Shown: positions 6,108 to 9,592 of the stretch, piece by piece
How positions within the stretch are numbered: position 1 is the first letter of the stretch
Layout of the letters: every line of letters starts with the position of its first letter
DNA from: Frankiaceae bacterium
Lineage (GTDB): Bacteria; Actinomycetota; Actinomycetes; Mycobacteriales; SCTD01
Assembly: GCA_947479995.1 (NCBI GenBank)
Contig: CANKBT010000103.1
Location: forward strand, 1-9,592
Length of the DNA: 9,592 nucleotides
Reading direction: 5' to 3'
Program-made: the position numbers and the translations under genes
The notes under the pieces: generated by a model
The model's database searches: none
Told to the model about the DNA's origin: nothing
The model's input: only the letters and a program-made list of their open reading frames with translations

Positions 6108-7737
6108 CGAGGCCCGGTGCGGGCTCCGCGGGGGGCGGTGCGGCCCTGCGGGAGGCGCGGCGCGCGCGCGGCAGCAGCCGCAGCACCCGGTCGGCGCGGC
6201 GGTCGCCGAGCACCGCCCGGGCGGCGACGGCGACGTGCGGCGCGGCGCACAGGTCGAGCAGCAGGACGTAGGCGACGACCGAGCCCGCGCCGAGCACCAG
6301 CGCGGCCAGGAGCGGCGGCTCCAGCCGGGCGCTGCTGGCCTGCAGCGCCAGCACCGCGACGACGGGCAGCGCCGTGGCGACGAGCGGCCCGAGCAGGCGC
6401 CGGGAGTAGTCGGCCGGGGCGACGCCGACGTGGCGCTGCAGCAGCGCGAGGCGCACCGGCCAGAAGGCGAACTGCCGCGCGGCACGCGCGCCCGAGACCG
6501 CGACGGCGCCGAAGGGCGCGGCGACGGCCGTCGCCGCCAGCCCGACGAGCGTCTGCCAGAACGTCAGGCGCAGCGCGACGGCCGGCTTGCCGACGGCCAT
6601 GAACGTGCTCTTGTCGAAGTAGGTGATGGCCAGCAGCGCGTACGCCGGCGCGAGCACCTGCATGACCGCGACGCTGCGGTCCCACTGGTCGCCGTACAGC
6701 AGCGGGATCGCGCTGCCGGCCAGGGCCGCGGCGAAGCCGAACGCCGGGAACGCGACGCAGGCGCTGACGAAGGTGGCGCTCGACAGGGCCCGGCGCAGCC
6801 GCGGCAGGTCGTCCTGCAGCCGGGCGAAGGTGGTGAGCGACAGCTGCCCGATGACGCCCGTGATCACCTCGAAGAGCAGCTGCAGCGTGCGGGCGCCGAC
6901 GAAGTAGTAGCCGAGCACCTCGGGGCCGAGGACGGCACCGACGACGAGCTTGTCCGCCTGCGCGTTGACGAGCAGCAGCAGGTCGATGCCGAGCGAGCTG
7001 CGCGCGAAGCGCCACAGCTCGGTGAAGGCCTCGCGCGACCAGGTGCGGCGCGGCCGCCAGGAGGTGCTGCCCCACAGCACGACGACCCCGACGGCGGCGG
7101 CGCCCAGCGTCTGGCCGACGAGCGCCCAGACGCCGGCCCCGGCGACCGCGAGGGCGACGCCGAGCACGGCGCCCGCCAGCACGCTGACCAGGCGGCGGAC
7201 GGCGAGCTGGCGGAAGCGGAACTCGCGCTCGAGCAGCGCGCTCGGGACGGCGCTGAGCGCCGACAGCGGGAGCGAGGCCGACAGGGCCATGAGCACCGGG
7301 GCCAGACCCGGGCTGTCGAGCAGCCGCTCGAGCAGCGGCGCCACGGCGCACAGCAGCCCGGCGAGCAGCACCGAGCTGCCGAGCGAGGTCCAGAAGGCCG
7401 TGCTGGTGTGCGCGGCGTCCAGCGTGCGGCGCTGCACCACCGCGCGGCTGAAGCCGCTCTCGACGAGCACGGTGAGCGCCGCGACGAAGACGGCGGCGAG
7501 GGCCAGCAGGCCGAAGTCCTCGGGCGCGAGCAGGCGGCCCAGCAGCGAGAAGACGACGAGCGACGACAGCCGCGCGCCCCAGCTGCCGAGCGCGACCCAG
7601 CCGACGCTGCCGACGGCCTGGGCGCGCAGGCCGTCCGTGCCGTCGCCGGCCGTCGCGGCGGGCTGCTCGTGCGCCACGCGCCCCCCGGCCCCGGCGTGCC
7701 GGCCCCGTCGGCCCGGGCGACCTCGGCGATGCGCCAC
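6088..7737 (-). CDS. Wzx-type polysaccharide flippase (MOP/MATE superfamily, WzxC-like)
   Basis: The 549-residue protein is dominated by about 12-14 hydrophobic segments and carries hallmarks of the WzxC/RfbX oligosaccharide exporters. These are GWVALGSWGARLSSLVVFSLLGRLLAPEDFGLLALAAVF near the start, VESGFSRAVVQR and HTSTAFWTS, LLEREFRFRQLAVRR, and then LWRFARSSLGIDLLLLVNAQADKLVVGAVLGPEVLGYYFVGARTLQL in the middle. The family flips lipid-linked repeat units to the outer face for polymerisation. The last 45 residues are a basic, Ala/Pro-rich cytoplasmic tail. Start: GTG 7737 lies exactly six bases after TAGCCT, which suggests a leaderless mRNA beginning at the start codon. GTG 7677 is an alternative giving 529 residues, since the first 45 residues look disordered and precede the first membrane helix. 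It follows the HAD gene by about 50 bases on the same strand and ends three bases from the pyruvyl transferase. Confidence 0.92.
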   Translation of the reverse strand: MAHRRGRPGRRGRHAGAGGRVAHEQPAATAGDGTDGLRAQAVGSVGWVALGSWGARLSSLVVFSLLGRLLAPEDFGLLALAAVFVAALTVLVESGFSRAVVQRRTLDAAHTSTAFWTSLGSSVLLAGLLCAVAPLLERLLDSPGLAPVLMALSASLPLSALSAVPSALLEREFRFRQLAVRRLVSVLAGAVLGVALAVAGAGVWALVGQTLGAAAVGVVVLWGSTSWRPRRTWSREAFTELWRFARSSLGIDLLLLVNAQADKLVVGAVLGPEVLGYYFVGARTLQLLFEVITGVIGQLSLTTFARLQDDLPRLRRALSSATFVSACVAFPAFGFAAALAGSAIPLLYGDQWDRSVAVMQVLAPAYALLAITYFDKSTFMAVGKPAVALRLTFWQTLVGLAATAVAAPFGAVAVSGARAARQFAFWPVRLALLQRHVGVAPADYSRRLLGPLVATALPVVAVLALQASSARLEPPLLAALVLGAGSVVAYVLLLDLCAAPHVAVAARAVLGDRRADRVLRLLPRARRASRRAAPPPAEPAPGLAAPRAG

Positions 7738-7743
7738 CGGCCG

Positions 7744-7749
7744 AGGCTA
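7744..7749 (-). promoter_or_regulatory. Putative -10 element (TAGCCT) for a leaderless flippase mRNA
   Basis: On the minus strand the order is TAGCCT, six bases, GTG (7737). A -10 box usually ends about six or seven bases before the transcription start, so the start codon itself would be base +1. There is no Shine-Dalgarno before this GTG, which agrees. This is the only TA dinucleotide in the 50-base gap after the HAD gene. Confidence 0.55.
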
Positions 7750-7766
7750 GCGCCGCGGCAGGGGCG

Positions 7767-7781
7767 CCGCAGGCACTGCGG
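7767..7781. terminator. Short hairpin after the HAD gene, candidate terminator or operator
   Basis: CCGCAG (7767-7772) and CTGCGG (7776-7781) form a perfect 6-bp stem with a three-base loop, six bases after the HAD stop (7788-7790) as read on the minus strand. It could end the HAD transcript before the flippase promoter. Its near arm also sits 17 bases upstream of the TAGCCT box, where a -35 element or a regulator site would be. No T tract follows. Confidence 0.4.
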
Positions 7782-7787
7782 GCCAGG

Positions 7788-8474
7788 TCACAGGGGGCTC
7801 GGCCCGGCCGCCAGCGCGCCCAGCTCGGCCAGCCCGACGGCTTCGAGCGACGGCACGACGAGGCGCCGGGGCGCGGCGTCGAACGCCACGCCCGCGACCG
7901 ACGGCACCGCGACGACGGCGCAGCCGGCCGCCTCGGCGCTCGCGACGCCCGAGGGGGCGTCCTCCAGCACGACCACCCGGGCCGGGTCGGCGCCCAGGCG
8001 CGCGCAGGCGGTGAGGTACGGCTCGGGGTGCGGCTTGCCGTGCTCGACCTCGTCGCCCGCGACGACGAGGTCGAAGGCCAGGCCGGTGCGCTCCAGCACC
8101 GCCTCGACGAGCACGCGGTAGGACGACGACACGAGCGCGAGCGGCACGCCGGCGGCCCGCAGGGCGGCGTGCAGCGCGCGGGCGCCCGGCTGCTCGGGCA
8201 CGTCGGCGGCGAACAGCTCGACCATGCGGCCGAGCAGCTGCGCCGACGCAGCGGCGACGGCGTCGGGGGTGGGCACGTGGCCGAGCCCGGTGAGGATGAG
8301 GGGCACGGCCGTCTGCAGCCGGGTGCCGACGACCTGCGCCTTGAGCTCCTCGGTCCACGTGCCGCCCCACGTGCGGGCCAGCTCGACCTCGGCGACCGTC
8401 CACACCGGCTCGGAGTCGACGAGCAGCCCGTCCATGTCGAACAGCACGGCGTCGGGCGCGGGTGTGGCGATCAC
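7788..8474 (-). CDS. HAD-superfamily hydrolase, beta-phosphoglucomutase/phosphatase-like
   Basis: The 228-residue product has every core haloacid dehalogenase motif. Motif I is LFDMDGLLVDSE (11-22), with nucleophile Asp13 and acid/base Asp15; motif II is the SSS of ALVSSSYR (113-120); motif III is Lys147 in HGKPHPEPY; motif IV is VVLEDAPSGVASAEAAG (168-184), with Glu171/Asp172 for Mg2+. Residues 22-100 form a helical cap of the beta-phosphoglucomutase type. Such enzymes dephosphorylate sugar phosphates or small metabolites, or isomerise hexose phosphates, in the cytoplasm. The substrate cannot be read from sequence. A role in sugar-nucleotide supply is possible but unproven, since this family also occurs widely outside polysaccharide loci. 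The GTG start at 8474 puts Motif I at the usual distance from the N-terminus. It is divergent from the GT2 gene across 44 bases. Confidence 0.9.
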   Translation of the reverse strand: MIATPAPDAVLFDMDGLLVDSEPVWTVAEVELARTWGGTWTEELKAQVVGTRLQTAVPLILTGLGHVPTPDAVAAASAQLLGRMVELFAADVPEQPGARALHAALRAAGVPLALVSSSYRVLVEAVLERTGLAFDLVVAGDEVEHGKPHPEPYLTACARLGADPARVVVLEDAPSGVASAEAAGCAVVAVPSVAGVAFDAAPRRLVVPSLEAVGLAELGALAAGPSPL

Positions 8475-8480
8475 CGCACC

Positions 8481-8486
8481 AGCCTG
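8481..8486 (-). promoter_or_regulatory. Weak candidate -10 element (CAGGCT) for a leaderless HAD mRNA
   Basis: Reading the minus strand, CAGGCT is followed by six bases and the GTG start at 8474, the same spacing as the TAGCCT boxes before the flippase and GT2 genes. It lacks the initial T of TANNNT, so it would be a weaker promoter. No Shine-Dalgarno is seen. Confidence 0.3.
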
Positions 8487-8500
8487 CCAGGGGGCCGCGC

Positions 8501-8524
8501 GCTCACTAGCCTGGCGCGGTGAGC
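8501..8524. promoter_or_regulatory. Inverted repeat bracketing the GT2 -10 box, possible operator
   Basis: GCTCAC (8501-8506) and GTGAGC (8519-8524) are perfect 6-bp arms 12 bases apart. They enclose TAGCCT and the spacer, and the right arm includes the GTG start. A dimeric regulator bound here would block the promoter. Six-base arms can arise by chance in GC-rich DNA, and no regulator gene is in the window. Confidence 0.3.
8507..8512 (+). promoter_or_regulatory. Putative -10 element (TAGCCT) for a leaderless GT2 mRNA
   Basis: TAGCCT is followed by GGCGCG and then GTG 8519, matching the flippase promoter in hexamer and spacing. It holds the only TA dinucleotide in the 44-base divergent gap, and no Shine-Dalgarno precedes the start. 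The -35 position (about 8484-8489) reads CTGCCA, a weak match. Confidence 0.6.
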
Positions 8525-9358
8525 CCCGCGGCGTCCGTCGTCATCCCCGCGCACGACGAGGCGAGCGTGCTCCCCCGCTGCCTCGACGCGCTGCTCGACG
8601 GCCCGCTCGACCTCGAGGTCGTCGTCGTCGCCAACGCCTGCACCGACGCCACGGCCGCGCTGGCGCGGGCCCGCGGCGTGCGGGTGGTGGAGACGCCGGT
8701 GCCCGGCAAGGCGCACGCGCTCGACCTCGGCGACGCCGCCTGCACGGCCTTCCCGCGCGCCTACCTCGACGCCGACGTCGTGCTGCCCCAGGCCGCGCTC
8801 GCGCAGGCGCTCGAGACCCTGCGGCGGCCCAGCGTGCTGGCCACCGCGCCCCGCCTGGCCTGGGACCCCACCGGCGTGCCGCGCCGGGTGCGCGCCTTCT
8901 ACCGCGTGTGGACCGCCCTGCCGTACGTCACCGACGGGCTGCTCGGCTCGGGCGTCTACGTGCTGTCGGAGCAGGGCCGCGCGCGCTTCGGCGCCTTCCC
9001 CGACGCCATCGGCGACGACGTGCACGTGCGCAGCCTGTTCGCGCCCGCCGAGCGGCCGTCCTCGCCCGGCACGTTCACGATGTTCCCGCCGCGCACGCTC
9101 CGCGCGCTCGTGGCGATCAAGACCCGGGCCTGGACGGGCAACGCCCAGCACGACCGCGCGGGCGGTGCGCCCCGCTCGGCCCCGGCGGCGGGCGCGGAGC
9201 GCGGCCCGAGCACCGCCCGGGCGCTGCTGCGGCGCCCCGACGTGTGGAGCGGCCTGCCCGTCTACGCCGGCGTGTACGGGCTCGCCCGGCTGCGCGGGCA
9301 GCGCCGGGCGGCGCACGGCCGCACCACGACCTGGGAGCGCGACAGCACGTCGCGGTGA
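8519..9358 (+). CDS. GT2 family glycosyltransferase
   Basis: The 279-residue product opens with SVVIPAHDEASVLPRCLDALL (6-26), the GT-A family 2 donor-binding start. It continues with VVVVANACTDATAALAR (34-50), PGKAHALDLGD (62-72), and a clear DXD metal site in YLDADVV (82-88). The acceptor region SGVYVLSEQGRARFGAF (144-160) leads to IGDDVHVRSLF (164-174), whose Asp-Asp fits the catalytic base. Residues after about 205 are Ala/Pro-rich and basic, ending in TTTWERDSTSR, a tail resembling the W-x-R-D-x-S-S-R ends of similar actinobacterial proteins. Unlike the GT2 at 1720-2652 it has no NPDT or GYGED signature, so the two are distinct subfamilies with probably different donors. It seems to be a single-gene unit with its own promoter, convergent with the partial gene at the window end. 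Sugar and acceptor are unknown. Confidence 0.88.
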   Translation: MSPAASVVIPAHDEASVLPRCLDALLDGPLDLEVVVVANACTDATAALARARGVRVVETPVPGKAHALDLGDAACTAFPRAYLDADVVLPQAALAQALETLRRPSVLATAPRLAWDPTGVPRRVRAFYRVWTALPYVTDGLLGSGVYVLSEQGRARFGAFPDAIGDDVHVRSLFAPAERPSSPGTFTMFPPRTLRALVAIKTRAWTGNAQHDRAGGAPRSAPAAGAERGPSTARALLRRPDVWSGLPVYAGVYGLARLRGQRRAAHGRTTTWERDSTSR

Positions 9359-9371
9359 GCCGCGGGGCTCA
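9356..9371. terminator. Inverted repeat made of two convergent stop codons, candidate bidirectional terminator
   Basis: TGAGCC (9356-9361) and GGCTCA (9366-9371) form a perfect 6-bp stem with the loop GCGG. The left arm starts with the GT2 stop TGA and the right arm ends with the complement of the minus-strand TGA (9369-9371). No T tract follows. The arrangement copies that at 1701-1725. Confidence 0.45.
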
Positions 9372-9592
9372 GAGCAGCAGCACGAGCGCCAGCAGCAGGC
9401 CGCCCAGCACGAGCAGCGCGGTCGCCACGGCGATCTCGTGCAGCCACAGCTGGCGGGTGTGCGGCCGCGGCTCCAGGCGCGCCGCCGGTGCGGGCACCGC
9501 CGTCGCGGGCGGCGCGGGCGGCGGCTGGCGGTAGGCGGCGGCCCGGGCCGCAGCCACTGCCGTCGCCGTGCCCGCCCCCCGGCCGCCCAGCG
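9369..9592 (-). CDS. C-terminal end of an unidentified protein with one terminal membrane helix (5' end probably outside)
   Basis: On the minus strand a frame runs from the window edge to the TGA at 9369-9371. A possible GTG start at 9557 would give 62 residues, but the frame continues open to the edge and no ribosome site or TA-containing promoter precedes that GTG, so I treat the gene as partial. The visible part is Ala/Pro-rich (RQPPPAPPATAVPAPAARLEP), followed by RPHTRQLWLHE and one hydrophobic helix (IAVATALLVLGGLLLALVLLL) that ends at the stop codon. Such a layout fits a tail-anchored or C-terminally anchored protein with a disordered cytoplasmic linker. No function can be given. It converges on the GT2 gene with only ten bases between stops. 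Confidence 0.5.
   Translation of the reverse strand, partial: LGGRGAGTATAVAAARAAAYRQPPPAPPATAVPAPAARLEPRPHTRQLWLHEIAVATALLVLGGLLLALVLLL

Noticed and set aside
6235..8121. A 628-codon plus-strand open frame across the flippase and HAD genes.
   Set aside because: It is highly charged, low complexity (Glu/Arg/Gln/Gly/Ala) and runs antisense through two genes with strong motifs, so it is a GC-bias shadow.
9369..9430. CAG/CAGCAG-rich stretch resembling a trinucleotide repeat.
   Set aside because: It encodes the Leu-rich membrane helix (CTG/CTC codons on the minus strand), so it is coding bias.

Overview
The window comes from a very GC-rich genome. Almost every third codon position is G or C, several starts are GTG, coding is dense, and overlapping GTG/TGA starts and stops join same-strand genes. 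This fits an actinomycete (Actinomycetota); I cannot place it lower than phylum from sequence alone. Nearly all of the window belongs to a locus for making and exporting a cell-surface or secreted polysaccharide of the Wzx/Wzy type.

Layout. (1) 1-1706, plus strand: the Ala/Pro-rich tail of an unidentified protein, then a multi-pass O-antigen ligase/Wzy-type polymerase. (2) 1720-3182, minus strand: a hexapeptide-repeat acyltransferase translationally coupled to a rhamnosyltransferase-like GT2 glycosyltransferase. (3) 3327-6084, plus strand: a tightly overlapping three-gene unit with a GT4-like glycosyltransferase, an uncharacterised beta-propeller protein resembling GH130/GT108 (beta-mannoside phosphorylase / beta-mannosyltransferase) proteins, and an ExoV-like polysaccharide pyruvyl transferase. 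(4) 6088-8474, minus strand: a HAD-family sugar-phosphatase/phosphomutase-like gene followed by a Wzx-type flippase. (5) 8519-9358, plus strand: a second GT2 glycosyltransferase. (6) 9369-9592, minus strand: the C-terminal, single-membrane-helix end of an unidentified protein that runs to or past the window edge.

How they could work together (inference). The glycosyltransferases would build a lipid-linked repeat unit. The acyltransferase and pyruvyl transferase would decorate it with acyl groups and acidic pyruvate ketals. The flippase would move it across the membrane and the Wzy protein would polymerise it. The upstream Ala/Pro-rich tail could belong to a chain-length regulator/tyrosine kinase, but this is only positional reasoning. 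No priming glycosyltransferase or nucleotide-sugar synthesis gene is visible, so the locus probably extends beyond the window.

The most interesting points are these. First, an uncharacterised GH130/GT108-like propeller sits between a GT4 and a pyruvyl transferase. Second, a shared TAGCCT hexamer is the only TA-containing element in each of the three intergenic spacers that need a promoter; in two it sits exactly six bases before the GTG start, which predicts leaderless mRNAs. Third, small inverted repeats enclose both stop codons at two of the three convergent junctions. No RNA genes, CRISPR arrays, insertion sequences or attachment sites were seen, and no gene-free stretch exceeds about 145 bases.
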